Assembly (NCBI RefSeq): GCF_000003815.2
Contig: NC_049984.1
Location: 3,261,370-3,325,369, forward strand
Direction of reading: 5' to 3'
Source of the DNA: Branchiostoma floridae
Taxonomy: Eukaryota > Chordata > Leptocardii > Amphioxiformes > Branchiostomatidae
Length of the DNA stretch: 64,000 bases
Below, in pieces: positions 1 to 13,500 of this stretch. Below the pieces are notes generated by a model, which saw only the letters and a program-made list of their open reading frames with translations, did not search any database and was not told where the DNA came from. Within the stretch, counting starts at the first letter, position 1; each line of letters begins with the position of its first letter. A program made the position numbers and the translations under genes.

Positions 1-74
1 TGGATCGCCGTCGGGCGATCCGACCCGCGGTCGGGCTGAGACCGAGTGTGATACGGAATACACCGTGTTGTATT
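1..74. repeat. Truncated palindromic element (right arm)
   Basis: The first bases hold GC-rich dyads (GGATCGCC / GGGCGATCC, GACCGAG) and end in GATACGGAATACACCGTGTT. The same terminal sequence closes the complete palindromic element at 37836-37970. The left part lies outside the window. Confidence 0.5.
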
Positions 75-284
75 CTATATATGCTATTGTAGGATCTGCT
101 TGGAGATTATCTTACTGGAGTGAAAGAGCACAGAATTGCACGCCCCTAGGCAGGGACTGCCCATGCACACACATGCAAATCATCAGGGGGTACACAAAAA
201 GGAGAATCAGTGAAGAGTGTAACCTGGAAGTCAGAGAACACCTGGTGCAGTGCCTACAGTTTTTCCACGGGCCCCCTAGCCCTG

Positions 285-462
285 TACAGTAGAAGCTGCT
301 TAATTGCACAGCCTATTTGCCAGTGAATTTTTAGGAATTATCCGGCTGGTGCAATAATGCAAAGATACTTAGCTGGACCGCACCGGTTTGGGATTTGGGA
401 ATTTTGTGCAATTAACAGAAGTGTGCATTAATCCGTTGTGCAATTAACTGGCTTCTACTGTA
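285..462. mobile_element. MITE, TIR TACAGTAGAAG..., copy 1
   Basis: The terminal inverted repeats read TACAGTAGAAGCTGCTTAAT on the left and its near-complement (ending GGCTTCTACTGTA) on the right. A second copy at 61649-61818 shares the TIRs and interior (GTGCAATTAACTGGCTTC). The element is about 178 bp with no ORF. TA at both edges suggests a Tc1/mariner-type origin. Confidence 0.8.
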
Positions 463-719
463 TATTAATTAGGCGGCCATGCAAGGGAGTTATGCCGCTG
501 AATTATCCCAGAACGGTGTCAACCCCTCGAGAAAGCTAGCGCCTGCAGTGCTTGATAAGTTGATAGTGAAAAAAAACATCCCCAACAAAATCTTCACTAT
601 GGGCATCATGCCATGGGTTTTGAAAAGGCAGAACATTTTGGATGAAATGTTCTAGTGGATATTCAAAGGTGGTCTCCAAATTTCTTTGGGGATTTTTTTT
701 AGTCTAAAACAAAAAGTGT

Positions 720-1100
720 ATGTTACTTTTTTTATTTATTTATTTCATCTTGAAACAGATGGGTAGCCCCTACAACAGTGCATAGTTGATTTCCAAGGGG
801 GCCCACCAAACATACATCTAAATAACAGATACAGGACAAAACGTGGTAACAATCAGTCATGTTACGTTTTTGAGTTGTGCCAAAAATCTATATTAACTCT
901 TAGTCTACATTCGTGTAACCTTGCTTTGGGATGATAGCATCTATAGATTTGTGCTATGACGCATATGAGGTTTCAAAAACATGTGTTACTGTCAAACTTT
1001 CCTGTTTTGTGATGATAGTATCTCTTCCTTTGTGTTTTGAGTATGACGAATACTCGTGAGGTTACATAAACATAGATTTTTGTTTAAGGTAACATATGAT
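720..1100. other. AT-rich repeat remnants, degenerate duplication
   Basis: The stretch starts with TTTATTTATTTATTT, which looks like a reversed retroelement tail. It continues with degenerate copies of a unit containing GATGATAG(T/C)ATCT and GAGGTT(A/T)CA at about 930-1075. A related piece reappears near 1565-1620, beyond the inserted MITE. No coding signal is visible. Confidence 0.3.
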
Positions 1101-1106
1101 ACCGGT

Positions 1107-1539
1107 TAGGGCTGGGTATCGGTACTGTGTACCGGTACAAAACCGGTTTTTCTTATTGGACCGGTCCAGAAAAAACGGACCTGAAAAAATTGGGTGGACC
1201 GAATGTTGGACCGATTGGAAATTTAACAGATTATTTCATAAGGCATTCAAACGTTTTGGCGCTTGCAGGTGAAAAAAAATAACAAGAGTGAAGTAGAGTA
1301 GAGTTTATAATAATTTCTACCAAGTTTTACAGCCAATCGTACAGGTGCAGCTAGCATCGTAGGATTTTAAAACGCCAGTGTAAGTCTAATACACCACCAA
1401 ACAGATTTCTTTCTAGTGAAATGGACCATTGGTATGAGTCATACTGAAACAGGTCCAGGTTCAGGTCCGGACCTGGACCTGATCCTTTGGACCTGAACCG
1501 GACCTGGACCTGAATTTTCTGTACCGATACCCAGCCCTA
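1107..1539. mobile_element. hAT-type MITE, TIR TAGGGCTGGGTA
   Basis: The 433-bp element has TIRs TAGGGCTGGGTATCGGTAC and complement. An exact 8-bp target-site duplication, ATACCGGT, lies at 1099-1106 and 1540-1547. The interior is full of AGGTCC/GGACCT repeats. Relatives lie at 6145-6560, 20872-20945, 24046-24509 and 57276-57395. The 8-bp TSD points to a hAT transposase acting in trans. Confidence 0.88.
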
Positions 1540-1625
1540 ATACCGGTACATTTTCCTGGAATTTTTTTAATGACAACATCTATTCATTTGTATCATCAAA
1601 TATATGTGAGGTACAGTACTAGTAT

Positions 1626-1964
1626 CAGGGCTTTAGCCAGCTCGAAATTTTTTCCGTCAGCCAATTACAATCGTCGCGAAAACCGTGAAAATCAATTAGA
1701 AGGACTGAACTGAAACCTTGAAAAACGGGTTTTAATGAGATTATCGTATGCGAAAGGGTGCCGACACACATTGTCAACAATCATAATAATAGCAAAACAA
1801 ACAGTGTGTAGCTTTTACGGCTGTGGACAGCGTCCCCAAGCCGCCTGTAGCTTCCACCAAGGATTTTTGTCCGTCAAGGTTGACGGATTGGTTTTAAAAT
1901 TTTTCCGTCAGACGCAGCAAATTTCCGTCAATTGACGGAAAAACGGACGCTGGCTAAAGCCCTG
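1626..1964. mobile_element. hAT-type MITE, TIR CAGGGCTTTAGCCAGC
   Basis: The 339-bp element begins CAGGGCTTTAGCCAGC and ends with its exact complement. It is flanked by a perfect 8-bp duplication, ACTAGTAT (1618-1625 and 1965-1972). The interior repeats TTCCGTCA/TGACGGAA. A CAGGG terminus plus an 8-bp TSD is diagnostic of the hAT superfamily. There is no transposase. Confidence 0.92.
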
Positions 1965-2016
1965 ACTAGTATCATAAACAATTTTGTTTTTTTGTAACAT
2001 TCTATCTTCCTGCTTT

Positions 2017-2375
2017 CAGGGCCACACCAATTTAATTTCTTGGTTCACGGATTTTTTCATAAAAAATATGGAGCGAGAGGGCGAAATAAAAATAAAAATT
2101 GTAAAATGGTTGGGGTAAAGGTAACGGCTAATCCAAACATAAAGAAAAAAAGTTTTCAACTTGAAAAAAGTACAAAAACACTATTATTGTACAGTAACAG
2201 CACCTGTACCCACACTTTAAGGAGCTTATATTATAAAGGCCAGTTTGCTACACTAGATAGTTGGTGACTGGTTTCATTAATGGGAAAATTTGCTGAGTGG
2301 TAATTTTTATTTTTTTTCCCAAAAAATAGGAGCGAGCGAATCCGTGAACCAAGAAATTAAATTGGTGTGGCCTTG
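2017..2375. mobile_element. MITE, TIR (CAGG)GCCACACCAATTTAA, copy 1
   Basis: The inverted ends GGCCACACCAATTTAATTTC and complement enclose about 350 bp containing GGAGCGAG and an AT-rich centre. Related copies lie at 5251-5687 and 57538-57964, with a shorter relative at 51926-52163. This copy sits just upstream of the IRE1-like exon, probably in its last intron. No TSD is clear. Confidence 0.82.
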
Positions 2376-2397
2376 GTAGGAAAAAAAACTATGATGA

Positions 2398-4845
<2,448 letters not shown>

Positions 4846-5125
4846 TTTCTGTAACTACAAATTAAAAGAGGGACCAAAATTGTGAAGATTATTAGTAGTT
4901 AGTCATAAGAGACTTGCCAAAAAGTCTTCTTAACTTGTACATGTATATAAAAGTTGGTATTTGCACACAGAAGAATGTACATGAGAAGATATTTGATGTG
5001 TATTTTTGCTCTTGAAGACGTTGTCAGCTATTTTAACATAGATATTATAAATACTGCTTTATTAACGAATAATATTGCCTTCTCATATGTATATGATGAT
5101 TAACAAATAGATAAATAATTATGTA

Positions 5126-5131
5126 AATAAA
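5126..5131 (+). terminator. Candidate polyadenylation signal of the IRE1-like gene
   Basis: AATAAA lies 280 bases after the stop codon in an AT-rich 3' UTR. A weaker ATTAAA occurs at about 4860. The transcript probably ends before the MITE at 5251. Confidence 0.5.
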
Positions 5132-5250
5132 TTATAAGATAAAATTGTATAAATCCCTGGGTACTAGTCTATATATGTTGTATTTGGAGGTATACTGTTG
5201 TGATAACCAAGAAACTGGTTTGGGATTGAGACTACAATTTTAAACCATTA

Positions 5251-5687
5251 GGCCACAACAATTTAAGTTCTTGGTTCACGGATTTTTTCATAAAAAATAT
5301 GGAGCGAAATGGGGAAATAAAAATTGTAAAATGGTTGAGGTAAAGGTAAGGGCTAATCCAAAACATAAAGAATAAAATGTTTTCAGCTTGAAAAAAGTAC
5401 AAAACCACTATTACTGTACAGTAACTGCACCTGTTAGTTAAAAATTACAAAAGTAGTGTCAGTTTTTATGTTTGTCCCATTCTTCATGTGAATGAAAAAT
5501 ATAACTCCAATAATAATACCCACATTTTAAGGAGCTAATAATATAAAGGCCAATTTGCTACACCAGAAAGTTGGTGAATAGTTTCATTAATGGTGAAAAT
5601 TTGCTGAGTGGTAATTTTTATTTTTATTTTCCAAAAAGAGGAGCGAGCGAATCCCGGGAACCCAAGAAATTGGAATTGGTATGGCCC
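5251..5687. mobile_element. MITE, TIR GGCCACACCAATTTAA, copy 2
   Basis: This copy matches the 2017-2375 element at both ends (GGCCACAACAATTTAAG ... ATTGGTATGGCC) and in its GGAGCGAGCGAATC subterminal motif. It is longer because it carries interior sequence shared with the copy at 57538-57964. With the first copy it brackets the IRE1-like exon. Confidence 0.8.
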
Positions 5688-6094
5688 TTAGGTTAATTTC
5701 GATTCCCAAGCTTTTCCAGGGGAACATTAGGGGAGTTTATAGGTTATATTTATACCCTTTGAAAAAACATTACTGGAGACTACTTGTGACTAGATTATTT
5801 TTCCTGGTCTTATTCTTGGCAGTTAGGCATTTTTTTGAAAATGGTAAAGAAAATTTACAGCACAGAATGCTACAATTAGTACAAATTTGTCCTTGTGTGG
5901 AAAAATGCATTTTTCTATCCTCCCGATTTACCATGGTGTTATATGTTTTCCATGTGAGATTTGTTGTGAATTAGAAGATTGACATGGGGGGGGGGGGGGT
6001 GACCTGAGAGAAATACTTTTATTAACTATGGCTATACAATTTACTAATTGCTTTTGTCTGTGGAGAAATGTCCACATTTGGGGTGCTGCCTTGC

Positions 6095-6626
6095 CGGTGT
6101 CAGGTAGCCTATTATAGCTCCCAAGTCCCTTCTATCCTCTACGCTAGGGGTGGGTACCGGTACAGAAAATTCAGGTCCAGGTCCGGTTCAGGTCCAGAGG
6201 ATCGGGTCAAGGTCTGGACCTGAACCTGGACCTGATTCAGTATGTGAAAACTTTTGAATTGACTGTACTCACAACAATGGTCCATTTCACTATACTACAA
6301 AGAAATCTGTTTGGTGAAGTATTCGACTCCCACTGGCGATCTAAAATCCTGCAAGGCTAACAGCCTCTTTGGGATTGATGGCAGAACTTGGTAGAAATGA
6401 CTGTAGACTCTACTCTTCTTCGTTCCTGTTATTTTCTTCGACTGGTAAGCGCCAAAACGCGTGAATGCCTGATCAAGTAAAACCTTTCCATTTTCTAATA
6501 GGTCCAACATACGGTCCAGCTGATTTTTTCAGGTCTGGTTTTTCCGGACCGGTCCAATGAGTCTACGCAAATCTGCGGGGAGGACAGAAAAGACTTGGAA
6601 GCTATAACATGGCTGGATATCAGGCC
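6095..6626. mobile_element. Palindromic MITE (CCAGCCGTATTATAGCTCCC type), split by another MITE
   Basis: The left arm (CTATTATAGCTCCCAAGTCC ... CTATCCTCT) and right arm (GAGGACAGAAAAGACTTGG ... GCTATAACATGGCTGGATATC) are inverted copies. They are separated by the hAT-type element at 6145-6560. An uninterrupted relative is at 8121-8240. Confidence 0.75.
6145..6560. mobile_element. hAT-type MITE (TAGGGGTGGGTACCGG family), right TIR lost
   Basis: It begins TAGGGGTGGGTACCGGTAC, like 24046-24509, and runs to GGACCGGTCCAATGA without the right TIR. A near-perfect 8-bp duplication still flanks it (CTCTACGC at 6137-6144, GTCTACGC at 6561-6568). The terminal loss therefore followed or accompanied insertion. 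The target was the palindromic MITE 6095-6626. Confidence 0.8.
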
Positions 6627-7039
6627 AGGTGTTTGCGTTTTGTCTTTAGATATTTTTTAGTGTGGGTGCAACTGGAATATTAAAGACTGAAAGTTTTAAA
6701 GAAATGTGATGCTCTTCTCAGACTGTCTTTTTGTTATATTTCATTATGTGCTCTAACTGGCAAAGAAAAGTTGAAGTTATTAATAACAGTATTTGTTTGA
6801 AAACTATTAAACATGTATATATATCATGGGTGAGGATGAGGGTTAGACGTGCTTGCAGACAGATGTGCAGGCTTGATGGTAGCTCACCATATATCTGCAG
6901 CTCGGCACTGTGTAGGTTGAGGAAATGAAGATCTTCCCTTTAGTACATGTATGTTGTCAGTCCATCCCTTACGGGGTTGTCCATGTGGGTTCTTTCCCTC
7001 AATTATCATCATAGTGATGTTTCTTGGCCACTTTTACAG

Positions 7040-7310
7040 CTATGGCCGCGTGGCGCATTGGTACACTCGATCTCGAAAGTTAAGCAACGTGCAGTCTGGA
7101 CAGTACTTGGATGGGGGACCAACCAAGGGCGTCTGGATTGCTGTAGCCTCACGAAGCTTTCCACGAAATCGTCTTCTGGGAGGGACGTAAAATGGGGGTC
7201 CCGTGCTAGAGGGGGTGCCTTGACCACGTTAAACAGCCTCATTACCCACACTTTGGGTACCTACTGGCTGCAAAATACACCCGATATTATTATAAATGAT
7301 AACATTACAA
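7040..7310 (+). mobile_element. 5S rRNA-derived SINE (SINE3-like)
   Basis: Positions 7040-7150 align with 5S rRNA: the box-A-like AAGTTAAGCAACG, the box-C-like GTACTTGGATGGGGGACC and the GCTGTAGCCTC end are all recognisable. The start (CTATGGCCGCGTGGCGCA) has diverged. The 5S part continues into a body with GGACGTAAAATGGGGGTCCC, a segment shared with tRNA-headed SINEs here. It is thus a SINE using the internal 5S promoter and not a functional 5S gene. Confidence 0.85.
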
Positions 7311-7479
7311 CTTAAAGTGCTCTTTCGAATAACATTTCAAGATGGGTACTCAATTGAATACTAGTATTGAAATTTAGTCAGTTAAACAGAGTCCAGTTTT
7401 TAAAATGAATTAGGACACAATTTCGCAAATTAAAAATGACCGATAAAATGAAGGACTGAAAATCACCCAAACTGATGAC

Positions 7480-7594
7480 TATTGGATCCGTCTTTGTGGC
7501 GTTGCAAAGATTTTTTTTACCTTTCAAATCTCGTTCCCGGGGCAGCCTGTGGGAATGCGGCGCTCTGGTTGGTCAGACAGCACAAGCCGTAAAG
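7480..7594 (+). promoter_or_regulatory. Probable ZFAND1 promoter / 5' UTR
   Basis: The 115 bases before the ATG are richer in G+C and CpG (TCTCGTTCCCGGGG, AATGCGGCGCTC) than the AT-rich flank and lack repeats. No TATA box is seen. The transcription start cannot be placed. Confidence 0.4.
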
Positions 7595-10500
7595 ATGGCG
7601 GAACTTCCCGATTTGGGACAACAGTGCAGCGTGAGTTCGTGTAAACAACTCGGTAAGGAGGCGCTAAATACGTTGTTGACGGATCATGTGCAGACACTAT
7701 AACATCAAGTTTGCCCAAACACTAGCACGATCAATGCAGGAAGTCCGGGTAATGTCATGAACTTTAAAAGGTGTTGGCAAACTACTAGGTGAAGCTGATT
7801 GTGTCGTATTTTGTGCACCAGTCATTGTAAAGCTTTGGGGGAGGCATTACGATTGGGAGGGAGGGAGGGAGGGAGGGGGGGAGGGAGGGGGGGAGGCAGG
7901 GGGGGGGGTGGGTGATGGGATGGTTTACCTTGGCTATATACCCAATCTGAGGCACATGCTCAAGGCACCTCCTCCAACACGGGACCACCATTTTACGTCT
8001 CTTCCAAAAGACTCTAACCAGGAATAGATAGCCTCTACCAGGCGCCGCGTATCTTTGCCAATTTCTGCCCAGCAATCCGCAGAGCCTGGTAAAGGCTACA
8101 TCCAACCCTGGGTTCGAACTAGCCTGGTATCCAGCCGTATTATAGCTCCCAGGTCTATTCTGTCCTCTCTGCAAATACAGAGAGGACAGAAGAGACTCGG
8201 GATTTATAATTATAGTATTAATACGGCTGGATACCAAGATTGATTCGAACTGGGTCTCCAAGTTTATTACCCAAGGAGGTTTTACTGTGATGAACCTTCC
8301 TTGCAGTTACCATCTAATTGGAATCAGTGGCTCAACTATGAGGCTGCTACCAGTTGAGCTACTGGGGCATCAGTCATTGTGATAATATTTCCACTATCTT
8401 TGCAGATTTTCTTCCGTTCAAGTGCGATGCCTGCTCAGGAATATTCTGGTAAGTCTGTCCACTGTCCTGGAAGGCATTACAAATTACAATAAGGCCATTC
8501 ACAGATCCTACTGCACATGTGTGTGTCAAAGGTAAAGGCCCCTGAGACATTAAGTTATATAGTATGTACAGTCAAACCTGCCCGAGCGACCACCTCTTCT
8601 CAGCGGCCACCTGGCCATTTCGACCGCTTTTTCTTTAATCTCGGTCCCGATTTATTTTCCCATTGACATAAGCATTCAGCGACCTTTTCTCAACGACCAC
8701 CTGGCCAACGCGACCGCGACCGGCCCAAATTGGGACCCATAACGACCGCATCATTTTCAAAATTGAGGTTTTCATCGATTTTTTATGATAACTAGCGCGA
8801 TTTTGTGCCGAAATCGGCCAGTTTGCGTCGTATTTTGGTGTTAAATTTACAGTTTACAGTGTGCGTGTTGTATTTGACATTAAAGACCTCGCTTATTTGC
8901 GTGCGTGCAGTGTGCTTGCTATTTGCCATTAAACACAACGGAAACCATTTATACTTTGCTTCGGGCATGTTTTGAGTCGATACTCTTCTCAGCGACCACC
9001 TGTCCAAATCGACCGCTTTTTTCCGGTCCCCCGGGTGGTCGTCTTGGACAGGTTTGACTGTATAAACAAAACAGGACTGGACATTGTTATGTATATGCAA
9101 CATGTATATGTATAAAGTATGCAACTCAGGGGCCATTACCTTTGACATGCGTAGGTCATATTTTCACAACTGCCAGGTTGAACTGATATTGTGATAAGGA
9201 TTGTTAGATTCTGCTCAATGTATGCAAACATGTTGGTTGATTGAATGGTGATAGGATGGGCGGACATCCTTTGTAATTGTATGAGAGGCACCCCCACACC
9301 TGGGATCGTTCAGTCCTATGCTACCACGTGACTGTATGTGGAGCTTCTAGCTCTCAGTGATGCAGTGATTTACTCCGCACGATTCTCCCACCCTCCCATC
9401 CCAGGGTTTCCTTGTACACAACTGAAAAAACGGTAAACAAACTAGACAATTACATTGCAGTGTAAAGACCAAAGTCTCTCTCAGACAGATTTTACAACTT
9501 GTTTGCCTAGGCAGTTGGATTCCCTGCACTTGTTGAAGTTGTTCTACAATCTAACCTCTTGAATTCTTTTTCAGCAAGGAGCATCGATCCAGGGATAGCC
9601 ATTCCTGTTCTGAGGTGAGTAATCCAACAAACACAGCGATCCCTCGTAGGAACATTTACTGATATGCAGCAGCAGCAATAATGTATTTTGTGTTAAACAC
9701 CCTCCGCTTTAATTTGGAAATTCCATTATTATTTGGGAGTGACCTTCCAGATCTCAGCAACCGTACACCTAGATAAGCTAATATCGTAAGATGTAAGTAT
9801 AAATGATGTAAGCAATACATAGCAGCCAATAACGACCCCCTGGGGATTAATCTAAATTGGCATAACTGCACATAATTATGCATAATTATGCATAATTATG
9901 CATAACTTTTGAGGGTTATGCATAATTATGCATAAGTTTCCAATGGTTATGCATAATTATGCATAAGGTTCCAAGAGTTATGCATAATTATCCATAAGGT
10001 TCCAAGGGTTATGCATAACTATGCTTGTTCAAAGGGTTATGCATAAGGGTTCTGATGATTATGCATAATTCTTGGAACCTTATGCATAATTATGCATAAC
10101 CATTGGAAACTTATGCATAATTATGCATAACCCTCAAAATTTATGCATAATTATGCATAATTATGTGCAGTTATGCCAATTTAGATTAATCCCCAGGGGG
10201 TCGTTATTGGCTGCTACATATTTCTTACATCATTTATACTTACAGCTTACGACATCAGCCCATATGGGTGTACGGTTGCTGAGCTCTGGAAGGTCACTCC
10301 CAAATAATAATGGAATTCCCAAATTAAATCGGAGGGTGTTGTTAACTACAATGTGTTTCAGTTTCAAACTTCCTACAACATATTGCTGTTCTTTGGACTA
10401 CTAAAAATATTGACTCTTCATCTCCTCTGCATATCAATTCATAGATTCATATAAAGCCTGCTCTCCAACAAGATCTCTGCAGTGTCATTGACAAAAGATA

Positions 10501-13500
10501 ACGGATGTTTCCTTAAACATCTGACCATTTCCAATATCATATTCAATGTGCTTGAGCCATTTGGCTTATCTTAGTGCTTGGTTGTCTAACTTCTCTAAGT
10601 TTTCTAACATTCATCAAAGTATTTCTGTTCTGTGTTACCAGTATTGAGAGTGAAGTCACCCGAAATTTGAAAAGCCAAAAGCTAGAGAGGATAAAAAAAG
10701 TGCCATGAAAGCTCAAAATGAATGAATGAGTAATTTATTTTTAAACATTAAAGCTGTTCTCCTTCCCAGTGTAACATTCAGCGATCTACAGTTGAGGTGA
10801 CCAGTCCTAAGAGCTACCCCTGTACCTACCAAGACTGTACCAACAGCGAGCTCATGCCGGTTATATGTGAACACTGCAGCAAAAACCTCTGTCTACAGTA
10901 AGTTCTGCATTCTCTCTCCAGTTTGTTAGGCCTCGGTAAAAAAAAATGTTTTTTTTTTCCTTTTTTCTGACCTACCCTAGAAAGAGTTACCAGTTAGAAT
11001 TTTTATTCAATTTTTGGCGGGGCAGATTTTCAGCAAAAAATATGGTCGAGGCTTAAGCGATTTTGAAATTTAGCGAGCTTCTAGACGATCTAATATTAAT
11101 TTGGCCGGCGTTTACTTGTTTGTTTGTTTATCAAAATTCACCACTCAAGTGGAATGGGTGAGTTGACATATTAGCCATTGTATGTACATGTATGTTATCT
11201 ATGTATGAAGTCCAGGAAGATTAGTACTATATCACTAATGGATTTTCTAATAAAGTCTCAAAGTTGGCACCTTTGCTAGCCTTAACCACTTGAGTTGTGA
11301 CATAGGCTTGACAGGAGCCAGATGAAGGTTGATTGTTGAAAGTGAAAGTAAGAGTGAAAGTGTTTCTCCCCAGACACAGGCACCAGCAGGACCATGGCTG
11401 TGAGAAGTTCCAGGCTCCTCAAGAAAGGATGACACAAACCAAGGAGCTCATCCAGAAAATAGCCGGTATGCGAAGGGATGATTTTATGCAAATTTCCCAA
11501 TGTTGATTGTTTATCAGAACTGTTTGCAGAACTTGATTTCTTCTTTTTTATCTCTCATTCTAGAGAGGCTATGTTGATGCTATGCTATTTTCCTAAAGGT
11601 TTTGTTTTTTTATTATGATTTATCACGATAAATGGGGTAGGGAATTTCCTGAGCAGTTTCGTAACCCTTTTGAGTCAGTTAGTCGAACTTGCTGAAGCTC
11701 AATGTTTCTGACTTAGGGAGAAGAGATGCTGCCACAGTGAGTGTAGTTCAGTGCCTAGAAGCGGTCAATGACCTTGCACTGAGCAAACTTGCTAAAAAAA
11801 ATTCTTTGCAAGACTCATAAAAAATCACCTTTACAAAACTCATGTACAAATTTTCTTCAGATTCTAAAAAGGACACAGGAGAGAAGAAGAAGAAGAAAAC
11901 AGGAGCGAAGTCTGCCCAGATGGCGGCTAAGGTGGCACTGATGAAACTGAAGATGAAAGCCGAGGGGGACAAGTCCATACCACAGGTAAGGTTATGAAAT
12001 TATGAAATAACTAAGTGATTGCTGAACTGTGATTGGTTACGCCACCTAGGGCACCTTGTACCTGGTCAGTGCATTATGCACTTGGCCTATAAAAGCGAGG
12101 ACATGCTATACTATGCTCATTCGAGCCCATAACACTGAGGAAACCACACGGCGAAACATGTTTGTTGTGTACTGGTTTGAATAATGTTCCTATACGGGGA
12201 ACATGCGGCTCCAGCATTTTTTCTGTAGATGTGGCAAAAGTGTGAATGGTTGGTTTGAGGTTGTCCTTCCGCATTCTTTAAAATTGTTTGGTAACCACCC
12301 TTTAATGTACCATTCCCGGCTTTAATTTCTAGCCGGGGTTTAGCCCGCCCTCGGGAACTGAAGCAGTAAGATTGATCCCGGCTGTGTTGCTCACCCGACA
12401 TGCACTGGAAAGGGTTGCAGTCCTTAGGACAGGACGTTAAGCCGTGGTCCACTGTTCATTGTGCTTGTCAAAAAGAGCTATAGGAGAATTTCCCTGGTAC
12501 AATGAACCTGTAAATATAATGCACTGTACATAACATCTATCTTCTCTGTCATGACCAGTGGAAGAATAGCTCTTCAGTGAGCTAAACTCAAAATCACTGT
12601 CCTTTGCTGTGGCACGATATAAATCAAGATTGGACGATAATATTTTACTTTTGCGGCCAAAACAGTTGTACCATCACAATAAGCTTGACAGTACCTGCTC
12701 ATGGTAAAGTGGTGACAAGATTTCCGTAATATTTATGTAGATTATGTGGAGAAGGACAACCTCAAGCCAACCGTTCACTCTTACGCCACATCTTCAGAAA
12801 AGACGCTGGAGCCGAATGTTCCCCCGCATAGGAACACACAACAAACATGCCGTGTGGCTTCCTCAGTGTTATGGGCTCGAATGAGCATAGTACAGCATGT
12901 CCTTGCTTTTATACACCTTTCTCACGCGGCGGCCATGATAGATCCAAGAAGAGGTCAATGAGGCAAACAGACAAAACTTATTTCTAAAATCAGGTCCCAT
13001 TTAGTTTTCCCCCAAACCACACAAATTTTCATGATATAAGATGGAATAATAAATATTACAAGAAGTGTTATGCACCGAAAAATGTAGCAATTTAGAGTAC
13101 TTAGTGTAGACTGACCCCAAAGTCCATTAAGAGATGCAAAATAAAAACATAATAATGCAAATTTTTAACGAATTTGCAGCCGTTCACTTATTGGTCGATT
13201 TCCTAATTGGCAGGCTACCATTGGTCGAACTGCTAATTATGATGGACAGCCTTTTGTTTGCCACATTGAACTCGTTTTAGATCTATCATGGCCGCCGCGT
13301 GAGAAAGGTGTATAGGCCGGGAGCATAGTGCCCTGACCATGTGCATGGTGCCCTAGGTGGCTTAACCAATCACAGTTCAGCTGTGCAGTCTGCTCTCACA
13401 TATTTATGTAGATGTAACTGTTTTATTTGCAGACAGAGAGGATATATTTGCAAGTGTTCCTTCCCAAGGGAGGTGCTGAGAAGAGTAGAGCCATGTTCTT

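Larger units (their letters stand above)
12021..13382. mobile_element. Composite foldback element in ZFAND1 intron 6
   Basis: Arms of about 270 bp are inverted copies (GCTGAACTGTGATTGGTTA ... at 12021, complement ending at 13382; TTCGAGCCCATAACACTGAGG at about 12119 with complement at 12862-12882). The loop contains a tRNA-headed SINE (12330-12600), and the right arm is split by an independent MITE (12914-13310). Removing that MITE restores GCTTTTATAGGCC, the complement of the left arm. Confidence 0.85.

Noticed and set aside
7040-7150. Functional 5S rRNA gene
   Set aside because: The 5' third has diverged, and it is fused to a SINE body without a Pol III terminator T-run at the 5S end.
9656-10404. 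Two similar ORFs (MHNYVQLCQF...) on opposite strands
   Set aside because: They are the two arms of the TTAA-flanked palindrome.
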